In this document: in pieces, positions 1 through 8,200 of the stretch
How positions within the stretch are numbered: position 1 is the stretch's first letter
Layout of the letters: each line of letters starts with the position of its first letter
Origin: Bacteroidales bacterium UBA1237
GTDB taxonomy: Bacteria; Bacteroidota; Bacteroidia; Bacteroidales; UBA932
Direction of reading: 5' to 3'
Assembly: GCA_002308935.1 (NCBI GenBank)
Contig: DBWN01000094.1
Coordinates: forward strand, 1 to 9,529
Length of the DNA stretch: 9,529 nucleotides
Made by a program: the position numbers and the translations under genes
Notes under the pieces: generated by a model
Seen by the model: only the letters and a program-made list of their open reading frames with translations
Databases searched by the model: none
Told to the model about the DNA's origin: nothing

Positions 1-1149
1 GAGGACATAACCAAACTTCCTTTCACGACGAAGAAGGACCTGCGTGACAATTATCCTTTCAAGCTTCAGGCTGCTCCCCAGAGCCAGATAATAAGGATAC
101 ACGCTTCTTCCGGGACCACAGGAAACCCCACAATCGTCGGCTATACAAGAAAGGATATAGGGGTCTGGAGTGAATGTATGGCAAGAAGCCTTACTGCATA
201 TGGTGTCGGAAAAGACGACGTGTTTTCCGTATCATACGGGTATGGGCTCTTTACCGGAGGTCTGGGCGCACATAATGGTGTCGAGATGGTCGGAGCCGCT
301 GTTGTCCCTGCTTCTACCGGAAATACTGAGAAGCACGCCAAACTCATACGCGACCTCGGTGTCACCGGAATCGCCTGTACTCCGTCTTATGCACTTTATC
401 TTGCAGAAACCATGGACAAGATGGGAATCCGCAAGGAAGACATAAAACTTCGCGTAGGAGCATTCGGTGCAGAACCATGGACCGAGAACATGAGGACCGA
501 AATCCAGGAACGCCTGGGACTCAAAGGGTACAACCTTTACGGTCTGAGCGAAATAATGGGTCCCTCGGTAAGCTATGAGTGCATGATGCAGAACGGCTCA
601 CATATAAATGAAGACCACTTCTATCCGGAGATCATCAATCCTGTGACATTGGAACCCTTGCCATACGGCCAGTCCGGAGAATTGGTTTTCACGACTTTGA
701 CAAAGGAAGGAATGCCTTTGCTCCGTTACAGGACAAGAGACCTTTGTTCTCTTATGGACGGAAGATGTGAGTGCGGAAGGACGAGTGTCAGGATGTCCGC
801 GATCAGCGGAAGAAGCGACGACATGCTGATAATAAGGGGTATCAATGTGTTCCCGTCACAGGTCGAAAGCGTTGTTCTCAGCATGAAGGAATTCGCACCG
901 AGATATATGCTCATAGTTGACAGGGTCAACAATCTCGACACCCTTCAGATTCAGGTTGAACTCCGTCAGGAATACTTTACCGCCACGTTCGATACTCCTG
1001 CAGCCATTGATACCCTGCAGAAGAAGTTGGCGGACAAACTCAGGAGTGTCCTCAGCATCAGCGTAAAAGTTCAGCTCAAAGCTCCCAACTCCATTGAAAG
1101 GAGTCAGGGCAAGAGCATCCATGTCATAGATAACCGTAAATTGAAATAA
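1..1149 (+). CDS. paaK: Phenylacetate-CoA ligase, first paralog (5' end missing)
   Basis: Adenylate-forming ligase that activates phenylacetate or a related aryl acid with ATP and CoA to aryl-CoA in the cytoplasm. The reading frame is open from base 1. Alignment with the complete paralog downstream suggests about 57 N-terminal residues lie outside the window; 382 residues and a TAA stop are visible. Seen motifs are the phosphate-binding loop SSGTTGNPT (visible residues 37-45), the YGLSE adenine-site motif, the YRTRDL hinge region, GRSDDMLIIRGINVFP at the start of the C-terminal subdomain, and RSQGKSIHVID near the end, which carries the expected catalytic lysine. A YEC...H...CECGR pattern matches a cysteine/histidine set that could bind zinc (inference). 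The gene leads a three-gene run with a second PaaK and an ACT protein. That neighbourhood typically includes indolepyruvate:ferredoxin oxidoreductase, which is not visible here. Substrate specificity cannot be read from sequence; indoleacetate or hydroxyphenylacetate are alternatives. Confidence 0.93.
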   Translation, partial: EDITKLPFTTKKDLRDNYPFKLQAAPQSQIIRIHASSGTTGNPTIVGYTRKDIGVWSECMARSLTAYGVGKDDVFSVSYGYGLFTGGLGAHNGVEMVGAAVVPASTGNTEKHAKLIRDLGVTGIACTPSYALYLAETMDKMGIRKEDIKLRVGAFGAEPWTENMRTEIQERLGLKGYNLYGLSEIMGPSVSYECMMQNGSHINEDHFYPEIINPVTLEPLPYGQSGELVFTTLTKEGMPLLRYRTRDLCSLMDGRCECGRTSVRMSAISGRSDDMLIIRGINVFPSQVESVVLSMKEFAPRYMLIVDRVNNLDTLQIQVELRQEYFTATFDTPAAIDTLQKKLADKLRSVLSISVKVQLKAPNSIERSQGKSIHVIDNRKLK

Positions 1150-1167
1150 CCAATAAAAAGTAATATT

Positions 1168-2481
1168 TTGGAGTATTCACCTTATTTCAATCCTTCCGTT
1201 GAAACCCTTTCAAGGGAAGAGATACGTGCCCTTCAGGAGGAGTCCCTCAAGAAGGTGGTCCGTCATTGCATGAATTCGGAGTTCTACAGGAAGAAGTTCA
1301 AGGAAAGGGATATCACCCCCGACGACATCAAGACCTTGGACGATCTGCATAAACTCCCTTTCACCTCAAAGGAAGATCTGCGCGAGAACTATCCTTTCGG
1401 TCTGTCATGTGTTCCACTTAAGGATTGCGTCAGGCTTCATTCCTCTTCCGGAACAACCGGAAATCCTACCGTTGTCCTCCATACACAGAAGGATCTGGAT
1501 GATTGGGCTGAAGCTGTTGCCAGGTGCCTTTGGATGGTCGGCTCCCGCCCGGAAGACGTTTTCCAGAACTCTGCGGGATACGGAATGTTCACGGCCGGTC
1601 TCGGTTTCCAGTATGGTGCGGAAAGAGTAGGAATGCTTACTGTCCCCGCTGCTGCCGGCAACACAAAGAGACAGATCAAGTTCATCAAGGACTTCGGTAC
1701 AACCGTACTTCACGCTATTCCCAGTTATGCATCAAGGATTTACGAGGTCATGAAATCCGAAGGTGTCGATCCGAGGAAGGATACCAACCTGAGGGTTTTG
1801 TGCATAGGTGCAGAGCCGCATAGCGAACAGCAGCGCAAACGTATCGAAGATGACCTTGGAGTGAAGGCTTACAACTCTTATGGGATATCAGAAATGATGG
1901 GCCCTGGAGTCGCTTTCGAATGCCCTTATCAGAACGGCCTTCATATCTGGGAGGATTATTTCATCGTAGAGATCATCGATCCGGAGACTCTTGAACCCGT
2001 TCCGGACGGAGAACTCGGAGAACTTGTGATCACGACCCTGAAAAGGGAAGCCATGCCCCTTCTCCGCTACAGGACAAGAGATCTTACCAGGATACTTCCC
2101 GGTGATTGTCCGTGCGGAAGACATCACCTGAGGCTGTCCCGCCTGCAGGGAAGAAGCGATGACATGATAATCCTGAAGGGCGTCAATATCTTCCCTATCC
2201 AGGTTGAAAAGATTCTGCTTGAATTCGAAGAACTGGGAACAGACTTCCTTATCACCCTCGAGAACAAGGAAAGCAACGACACGATGACTGTCGATGTTGA
2301 ACTCAAGGGGCTCTTCACCGATGATTATCGCCGTCTGATAGCTCTTCAGAAGGAGATAACACGTCGTCTACGTGATGAAATCCTTGTAACTCCTGAAGTC
2401 AGGATTGTTCCCAAGGGTACTTTGGCGGCATCTGATGAGAAGAAAGCTGTCAGGGTACGGGATTTGCGGAAAAACATCTGA
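1168..2481 (+). CDS. paaK: Phenylacetate-CoA ligase, second paralog (complete, TTG start)
   Basis: Complete 437-residue aryl-acid CoA ligase, the usual family length. Motifs are SSGTTGNPT (residues 93-101), YGISE (238-242), YRTRDL (301-306) and GRSDDMIILKGVNIFP (328-343). C252, H259, C314 and C316 form the same possible zinc set as in the upstream paralog. The start is a TTG 18 bases after the upstream stop, in the same frame. No ATG occurs before residue 35, and the residues read from TTG (EYSPYFNPSVETLSREE) are the normal N-terminus of this family, so TTG is the best start. The C-terminal lysine loop differs from the upstream copy: SDEKKAVRVRD replaces SQGKSIHVID, with one extra residue, and the preceding Arg is Ala. 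The two copies are clearly diverged across their length, so this is not a recent duplication. Probably co-transcribed with its neighbours. The two enzymes may prefer different aryl acids (inference). Confidence 0.95.
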   Translation: MEYSPYFNPSVETLSREEIRALQEESLKKVVRHCMNSEFYRKKFKERDITPDDIKTLDDLHKLPFTSKEDLRENYPFGLSCVPLKDCVRLHSSSGTTGNPTVVLHTQKDLDDWAEAVARCLWMVGSRPEDVFQNSAGYGMFTAGLGFQYGAERVGMLTVPAAAGNTKRQIKFIKDFGTTVLHAIPSYASRIYEVMKSEGVDPRKDTNLRVLCIGAEPHSEQQRKRIEDDLGVKAYNSYGISEMMGPGVAFECPYQNGLHIWEDYFIVEIIDPETLEPVPDGELGELVITTLKREAMPLLRYRTRDLTRILPGDCPCGRHHLRLSRLQGRSDDMIILKGVNIFPIQVEKILLEFEELGTDFLITLENKESNDTMTVDVELKGLFTDDYRRLIALQKEITRRLRDEILVTPEVRIVPKGTLAASDEKKAVRVRDLRKNI

Positions 2482-2514
2482 AACACATAATAGAAACAAA
2501 AACACAATAGCCAT

Positions 2515-2943
2515 ATGACAATCAATCAGCTCTCCATTTTCCTTGAGAACCGGTCAGGGACTCTTACAAAGGTGCTCGATATCCTCAAGGAGACCGGTAT
2601 CCAGATTATCGCTTCCACTATTGCTGATACTGCACAGTACGGAATACTGCGTATCATTTGTTCTGAACCCAGAAGGGCTTACAACGAACTTGAAAAAGGC
2701 GGTGTGGCTGTAGCTCTTTCCGACGTGTTCGCCATAGAACTGGACAATAAGCCAGGCCAGGCTGCTGACACAATCAAACTGTTCAGTGATCAGGACATCA
2801 GTATCATCTACATGTATTCATTCCTGTTCCACGGAAAGGGCATCCTGATATTCCGCACGGACAATACCGATGAAGCCAGAGAAGTCATCCTGAAGGCACA
2901 TCTTCACAGTGTCGCCGAAGGTGAACTTTCCGACTGGGAGTAG
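2515..2943 (+). CDS. Tandem ACT-domain protein, likely amino-acid-binding regulator
   Basis: Small cytoplasmic protein of 142 residues made almost entirely of two ACT domains, roughly residues 1-66 and 69-140. Each shows the ligand-loop signature after the first strand: ENRSGTLTKVLDIL (residues 11-24) and DNKPGQAADTIKLF. Stand-alone double-ACT proteins of this type (COG4747-like) bind amino acids and are commonly found beside paaK and indolepyruvate oxidoreductase genes in anaerobes. No catalytic or DNA-binding domain is present, so regulation would be by protein contact or ligand sensing (inference). The ATG lies 33 bases after the paaK stop, behind an A-rich leader with no Shine-Dalgarno site, as is usual in Bacteroidota. 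It is the last gene of the run. Its TAG stop touches the first base of a large hairpin. Confidence 0.9.
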   Translation: MTINQLSIFLENRSGTLTKVLDILKETGIQIIASTIADTAQYGILRIICSEPRRAYNELEKGGVAVALSDVFAIELDNKPGQAADTIKLFSDQDISIIYMYSFLFHGKGILIFRTDNTDEAREVILKAHLHSVAEGELSDWE

Positions 2944-3004
2944 GAAGCGGACATACAAGGGTATATGGTAAGACTGTCCTTCGGGGCGGTCTTACTCCGC
3001 TTCC
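2943..3004 (+). terminator. Nested hairpin with UUCG loop after the ACT gene
   Basis: An outer 9-bp perfect stem pairs 2943-2951 (GGAAGCGGA) with 2996-3004 (TCCGCTTCC). An inner 12-bp stem pairs 2968-2979 with 2984-2995, closed by a TTCG tetraloop at 2980-2983. The inner stem includes G:U pairs at 2975/2988 and 2977/2986, possible only in plus-strand RNA; the minus strand would have A/C mismatches there. A 16-base left-side bulge (2952-2967) separates the stems, which abut on the right. No T-tract follows, so this is not a textbook intrinsic terminator. It most likely ends the paaK-ACT transcript or protects its 3' end. The stem is certain; the function is inferred. Confidence 0.55.
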
Positions 3005-3014
3005 GGGCACAGTG

Positions 3015-3046
3015 ATTGCAGATTATCCGCAGAAGTGTTATTTTTG
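3015..3046 (+). promoter_or_regulatory. Candidate Bacteroidota-type promoter for the envelope hydrolase pair
   Basis: TATTTTTG at 3039-3046 matches the Bacteroidota -7 consensus TAnnTTTG exactly. ATTG at 3015-3018 matches three of four bases of the -33 TTTG box, with a 20-base spacer inside the usual 19-21 range. Transcription would start near 3051-3054, about 40 bases before the ATG at 3093. The site lies just after the hairpin that closes the upstream operon, where a new promoter is expected. It is read from consensus only. Confidence 0.55.
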
Positions 3047-3092
3047 CGTCACATCTGATAATAACCAAGATAGATATTCAATTACTCTCAGA

Positions 3093-3932
3093 ATGAAAAA
3101 GTTTCTTCTGGTATTTCTGGTACTGCTGAGTGCAGTATCTTTCGCAAAGGGTCCCAAGACTCCTCCGCAGCTTACAGTCATCTCATATAACATAAGGACG
3201 GGAGAGGCCAACGACGGCACGAACTCTTGGACATACAGGTATCCTGCGTCCGCGATGATGATCGTGGATCAGAAACCTGACATCTTCGGCTTGCAGGAAG
3301 CTTATGATTACCAAGTGACTTACCTGTCAGAGTATTGCCCTGGATACAAGAGTGTCGGTGTGGGCCGCGAAAACGGAAAGCACGAGGGAGAACACATGTC
3401 CATTTTCTACAACACCAAAACAGTCAAGCTTCTCAAATGGGGAACATTCTGGCTTTCAGAAACCCCGGATACCCCTTCTATGGGTTGGGATGCCGCTTGC
3501 AAAAGGACAGCGACTTGGGCTCTTCTGCAGGACAAGGCGTCCAACAAGAAATTCTACTTTGTGAATACGCATCTTGACCATGTCGGGGTGGAAGCCAGGA
3601 AAAACGGCCTCAATCTTATCGTGGAAAGAATCGCCCAAATCAATTCTGAAGGATATCCGATGGTGTTGTCTGGGGATTTCAACATCCCTCCTACCGCACC
3701 CGAACTCAGCGTCCTTGACGGCAAGATGAAAAGCGCTAGAACTACTGCCGCCAAGACGGACAACTCCGTCACATATAACGCTTGGGGCAAGAAAGAGTCA
3801 TCATCGGTTATAGACCACATATATTACAGCGGCTTCAGCAGCTGTCCGGTATTCGAAGTGGTGACGAAGCCTTATTATGACAGAAACTACATCTCGGACC
3901 ATTTCCCCGTCAAGGCGACGCTAGTATTCTAA
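3093..3932 (+). CDS. Secreted endonuclease/exonuclease/phosphatase-family metal-dependent hydrolase
   Basis: A 279-residue member of the DNase I-like (EEP) fold, which cleaves phosphodiester or phosphomonoester bonds using a divalent metal. Expected active-site residues are present in order: N33 in ISYNIR, E69 in GLQEA, H160 in NTHLDH, D195 and N197 in SGDFN, D241 in IDHI, and D269-H270 in SDHFPV. The N-terminus is a typical signal peptide: two lysines, a leucine/valine-rich core and cleavage probably after SFA at about residue 18. The mature protein should therefore be periplasmic or secreted. A GTG start at 3012 would add 27 residues, but it lies within the candidate promoter region and buries the signal peptide, so ATG at 3093 is preferred. 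Similar proteins are common in Bacteroidota with unproven substrates; nucleic acid, phospho-sugar or lipid phosphate are all possible. It is followed 4 bases later by a lipoprotein serine hydrolase, almost certainly in the same operon. Confidence 0.9.
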   Translation: MKKFLLVFLVLLSAVSFAKGPKTPPQLTVISYNIRTGEANDGTNSWTYRYPASAMMIVDQKPDIFGLQEAYDYQVTYLSEYCPGYKSVGVGRENGKHEGEHMSIFYNTKTVKLLKWGTFWLSETPDTPSMGWDAACKRTATWALLQDKASNKKFYFVNTHLDHVGVEARKNGLNLIVERIAQINSEGYPMVLSGDFNIPPTAPELSVLDGKMKSARTTAAKTDNSVTYNAWGKKESSSVIDHIYYSGFSSCPVFEVVTKPYYDRNYISDHFPVKATLVF

Positions 3933-3936
3933 TAAT

Positions 3937-5175
3937 ATGACCAGCAGAATCATTCCGGCGCTTCTATGCATCATGCTTGCGGTGTCATGTTCCCACCGCA
4001 CCGGACTGAAGCATTCTTCTCCGGAGTCCCAAGGAATGGATTCCCGCACACTGGAACTTATCGACAGTGCTGTCAATGACGCCATATCCCAAAAGATCAT
4101 ACCTGGGGCAGTGGTGTCAGTAGTCAGGAACGGCAGGGTGGTTTATCTCCAGCCTTTCGGGAACAAGTCTCTCGTTCCCGAAGTGGAGCCCATGACCCCG
4201 GAGACAATGTTTGACCTTGCTTCCGTCAGCAAATGTGTGGGGACGACGCTTTCATTCATGCAGCTTGTCGAGCAGGGGAAAGTGCGTCTCTCCGATCCGG
4301 TCAGCCGTTATATTCCGGATTTCAAACCGTGGGTCGATCCTGTAACCGGAGAAGAGGACGAAATCACCATCCAGGACCTTCTGACCCATTCTTCCGGACT
4401 TGACGCTTATATCGGTGTCCCTTCATATCTGAAAGAGTTCGGGGAGAACACTCCGGAATTGTTGATGAAGTATATCGCTACCAGGGTGAAGCGTAATTTC
4501 AAGCCGGGAACGGACGTGATATACAGCTGCCTGAATTTCATCACTCTGCAGAACATCCTTCAGAACGTGACCGGGGAACGCCTGTGCGATTATGCTCAAA
4601 AGAACGTCTTCGATGTCCTGGAATTGGAACACACGTGCTATTTCCCTCTGTACGGAAGGCCCCAATCCAATAAGAACGCAGCGGAACTGGCTGCCCTTTG
4701 TGCTCCGACTGAGGTCCAGGAGGACGGACTTCCTCTTGTCGCTGCGGTGCATGACCCCATTGCCCGTCAGATAAATGCAGGGAATTCCGGAAACGCCGGT
4801 GTGTTCTCGAACGCGGAAGACCTGAGTGTCATTGCGGCTGCGATTCTTCGTGGTGGAGCAATCGGGAAAAAGAAGATTCTGGGTAAAGAGACTGTTCGTT
4901 TGATGATGTCTATTCCCAAGGACAATGACCCCCGAGTGGCAAGGGCGCTCGGTTGGGACACCTATGACATGTATCCGGGAACCAGCGGAGATATCTTTGA
5001 AAGGGAACACACCGTCGGCCATACCGGCTATACAGGAACGTCTATGGTACTGGATCCTGTAACCAATACAGCCGTGATAATATTGGCGCACCGTGTTCAT
5101 CCCGCCGATGTGGGCTCCGTGGCCCGTTTAAGGGCTGTTGTAGCGAACATCGTCGCAGCGTCGATTATAGAGTAG
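3937..5175 (+). CDS. Lipoprotein serine hydrolase, beta-lactamase/class C PBP family
   Basis: A 412-residue envelope protein of the beta-lactamase-related serine hydrolase family (peptidase/esterase type), which uses a serine acyl-enzyme. An N-terminal hydrophobic segment ends in LAVSC, so C18 is the likely lipidated residue. The following SHRTG lacks the acidic surface-export signal of Bacteroidota lipoproteins, which suggests the periplasmic face (inference). Motifs are S96-V-S-K99 (catalytic SxxK), LTHSSG (149-154), Y196 within PGTDVIYSCLNF, the loop HDPIARQINAGNSGNAGVFSNAEDL (272-296) and H362-T-G364 in place of KTG. The usual third residue of YxN is Cys198, so that position is atypical. 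The HDP...GNAGVFS loop resembles the beta-lactamase-like domain fused to NagZ-type glucosidases in Bacteroidota; a role in cell-wall peptide or ester hydrolysis is possible but unproven. It starts 4 bases after the upstream stop, consistent with translational coupling. Confidence 0.9.
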   Translation: MTSRIIPALLCIMLAVSCSHRTGLKHSSPESQGMDSRTLELIDSAVNDAISQKIIPGAVVSVVRNGRVVYLQPFGNKSLVPEVEPMTPETMFDLASVSKCVGTTLSFMQLVEQGKVRLSDPVSRYIPDFKPWVDPVTGEEDEITIQDLLTHSSGLDAYIGVPSYLKEFGENTPELLMKYIATRVKRNFKPGTDVIYSCLNFITLQNILQNVTGERLCDYAQKNVFDVLELEHTCYFPLYGRPQSNKNAAELAALCAPTEVQEDGLPLVAAVHDPIARQINAGNSGNAGVFSNAEDLSVIAAAILRGGAIGKKKILGKETVRLMMSIPKDNDPRVARALGWDTYDMYPGTSGDIFEREHTVGHTGYTGTSMVLDPVTNTAVIILAHRVHPADVGSVARLRAVVANIVAASIIE

Positions 5176-5205
5176 GGAATTCCACGAAAGTCCGTCAGAA
5201 AGAAA

Positions 5206-5229
5206 AAGCGCATCCCTCCGGGTGCGCTT
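5206..5229. terminator. Bidirectional intrinsic terminator between convergent genes
   Basis: Arms 5206-5215 and 5220-5229 pair over 10 bp around a CTCC loop. On the plus strand one pair is T:G, and the trailing sequence is CTTCTTCTGG, a weak T-tract. On the minus strand that pair becomes an A/C mismatch, but the hairpin is followed by TTTTTCTTTC, a good T-tract. It lies 30 bases after the serine hydrolase stop and 8 bases after the dnaE stop on the other strand, and probably serves both. Confidence 0.8.
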
Positions 5230-5237
5230 CTTCTGGT

Positions 5238-8200
5238 TTATACTCCAGGTTTCTTGATGACCTTGTAGCCGATGTCCATTGAAGTCAGTTTTCTTATGAA
5301 ATCCGAGGTTACCGCCACACGGTATTTATTGGAGTGGAACTCTATTTTATACTTGGTCTGAGGATCGAAAAGGAACATGTTGAGCGGTATGTTTCCGGTA
5401 CTCGTCTTCACAAGTTTGACGAGACTCTTTCTGGAAGAGTCGCTCAACTGCGGAGTGGTAAGAATGATAGAAAACGCGGCCATGTATTCTTCCGATACGT
5501 TTCCAAGAAGCATTATCTTGCTTATCTTGAAGCCGTAGGGGGCAGTTTTTCCTTGTCTTGCATCCTCTGGTTTGACACGCCATTTTTCACCGATTTCTCC
5601 TTCAATGAATATTGCCGAATGGACTTGCATATAACTCATGAATGATTCATGGTCTTTTCCGAACAGGGCAAGCTCATATGATCCGTTGTAGTCCTCGATT
5701 ACGGTCTTAGAATAGGGTTTGCCGGCTTTGTTGATAAGAGGTGTGTAGGAGGTTATATATCCGGCAGTGGTAATCTTGCATGTGGTCTTTTTCTCCTCGC
5801 ATTCGGTGACAAGATCCGCAAGATCGCTTATCTTGCAGGACACGAAATTGTCCAACTCGAAACGGTACTTGTCCAGCGGATGGGATGACAAATACATTCC
5901 CACAAGTTCTTTCTCTTTCTGAAGCAGGACCATCTGGTCTTCTTCTGCCAAAAGTACCGGCGGTTCGGGTTTTACGGGTTTAAGTTCCTCTACCTCTCCG
6001 AACAGAGAGAATGCATTCTCCTCTGCCCCGTTTTTGGACAGTGTCCCGAAATCAATAAGTTCATCAATGAACTCTTTCCCTGACGCTCCGGGGAGGAAGT
6101 ACCTTGTCCTTTCAATGCCGAAGGATTCCATGGCCCCAGAATACACCAGCGCCTCGAACGCTTTACGGTTGACGATACCCGCCATCCTTTCGGAGAAGTT
6201 GTATATGTCGGTGAACGGTCCTTCCTTTTCCCTTGCTTTTATGATTTCATCAACGATGTTGCCGCCGAACCCTTTCATTCCGCTGAGGGCGAAACGGACA
6301 TCCCCGTCCTTGTTTACGGAGAAATTCGCTCCGCTTTCGTTTACGTCGGGGTTCAGGATACGTATTCCGTGACCACGGCAATCGTCCATGATCTTCTTGA
6401 TTTCATCCATGCTCTTGGCGCACGTGAGACATGCTGCGAAGAATTCGGACGGATAATGGCATTTGAGCCATCCGGTCTGGTAGCTGACCCATGCATAGCA
6501 GGTGGCGTGGGACTTGTTGAAGGCGTATTGGGCGAATTTTTCCCAGTCTTTCCAGATTTTGTCAAGGATCTTTTCTGGATGCCCCTTGGCGATTCCTCCG
6601 GTCATGAACTTGTCCTTCAGCGAGTTCAGAATGTCTATCTGTTTCTTTCCCATCGCCTTGCGGAGTTTGTCAGCCTCACCTTTGGTGAATCCGGCAAGCT
6701 TTTGGGACAGAAGCATGACCTGCTCCTGATAGACAGTGACTCCATAGGTGTCACTCAAGTATTCGGCCATCTCCGGAAGATCGTACTCAATGGGTTCAAG
6801 GCCGAGCTTCCTGTTTACGAAGTTCGGGATGTAATCCATAGGGCCGGGGCGGTAAAGGGCGTTCATAGCGATGAGGTCCTCAAATCTGGACGGGCGCAAT
6901 TTCTGAAGCCATGTCTGCATACCCTCAGATTCGAACTGGAACACGCTTACCGTGTCTCCTCTGCCATATAGTTCGTATGTAGGCTTGTCATCTATGGGAA
7001 TCGCTTCAATGTCGATGTCCTCTCCTGTCCTTTCCTTGATGAGATTCAGGCAATCGTGGATGATGGAAAGAGTTATGAGGCCGAGAAAGTCCATCTTCAG
7101 CATTCCTACATCCTCAATATAGTGTCCGTCGAATTGGGAGGTCCGTACGTCTTCACCGGTCTCCTTATCTTTGGCAAGAGTGATCGGAAGGAAATCGGTC
7201 AGGTCCCCTCTGCCGATAATGGTCGCACAGGCGTGCATACCTGTTTGCCTTACGCTCCCTTCAAGTGCTTGAGCGTACTTGAGAACCTCTTTGTTCAGCT
7301 CTGAACCGTTGTGAAGTTCATTCTGGAACTCGGGCACGAGGCGGAAACAGTTGGCGAGGGTGATTTTCACGTCCACGTCTTCCAGTCCTTTCTGGAAAGT
7401 CTTTTTGACGAGGACCTTCTGTCCGTCATGCTCTTCTTCTACTTCTTTCTCTATTACCTTGAAACCGGGTTTGAGTTCGTCCAGTTTAGGATTGAAAGGA
7501 TATTCTTTCTCTTTTTTCTCGCTGAGCCTGTCCGGGACCATCTTTGTAAGGCGGTTGGACTCGTCAATCGAAACATGACTTATCCTGGCGACGTCCTTGA
7601 TGGCGCTCTTTGCAGCCATTGTTCCGAAAGTTATGACCCTGGACACGTGGTCGACTCCGTATTTCTTTTCGACGTACTCGTGTGCCTTTGGAAGGTCTTC
7701 GAAGTCGACGTCGATATCAGGCATGGATATACGGTCAGGGTTCAGGAACCTCTCGAACAGCAGTTGGTATTTGATAGGGTCCAGATTGGTGATGCGGAGG
7801 CAATAGGCGACCACGGATCCAGCAGCGGAACCACGTCCTGGCCCGACCATTCCGCCCATGGCGCGGGATGCGGCGATATAGTCCTGTACAATGAGGAAGT
7901 AGTCCGGGAATCCCATCCTGGAAATTGTCTTCAGCTCGAAGTCTATCCTTTCTTCCTGTACCTCGTTCAAGGTCTCGCCATAGCGCTCATGGGCGCCTTT
8001 GTAAGTCAGGTGGCACAGGAAAGCCACAGAATGGCAGAATCCGTCTCCCCTATAGTTTCCTTTCTTGTCGCACCGTCCAGCATCGATTATGTCCTTGTAT
8101 TTCTCCATGTGGGCGTCGATGTCCTTCATGAATTCGGGATCGATCTCAAAGACGGGGAGGATGGGGTCGCAGTCTATAGAGTAGGACTCAACCTTGTCCA

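Noticed and set aside
1161..1170. TAATATTTTG as a promoter -7 box for the second paaK
   Set aside because: Spacing within the motif is one base short of TAnnTTTG and no -33 box is apparent. Co-transcription with the first paaK explains the gene.
1..2481. A single paaK gene split by a stop or frameshift
   Set aside because: Both frames carry the full set of ligase motifs and the downstream one has a complete N-terminus, so they are two paralogs and not fragments.
3012..3092. GTG-initiated 27-residue extension of the EEP hydrolase
   Set aside because: It overlaps the candidate promoter and would place a polar, Cys-containing segment before a good signal peptide. The ATG at 3093 fits much better.
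4423..5100. Minus-strand open frame of 225 codons opposite the serine hydrolase
   Set aside because: It is fully antisense to a gene with clear catalytic motifs, has no recognisable domain and has no promoter match that I can see.
3937..5175. Antibiotic-resistance beta-lactamase
   Set aside because: SxxK is present, but the YxN position is Cys and KTG is HTG. The loops match general serine hydrolases, so resistance cannot be supported.
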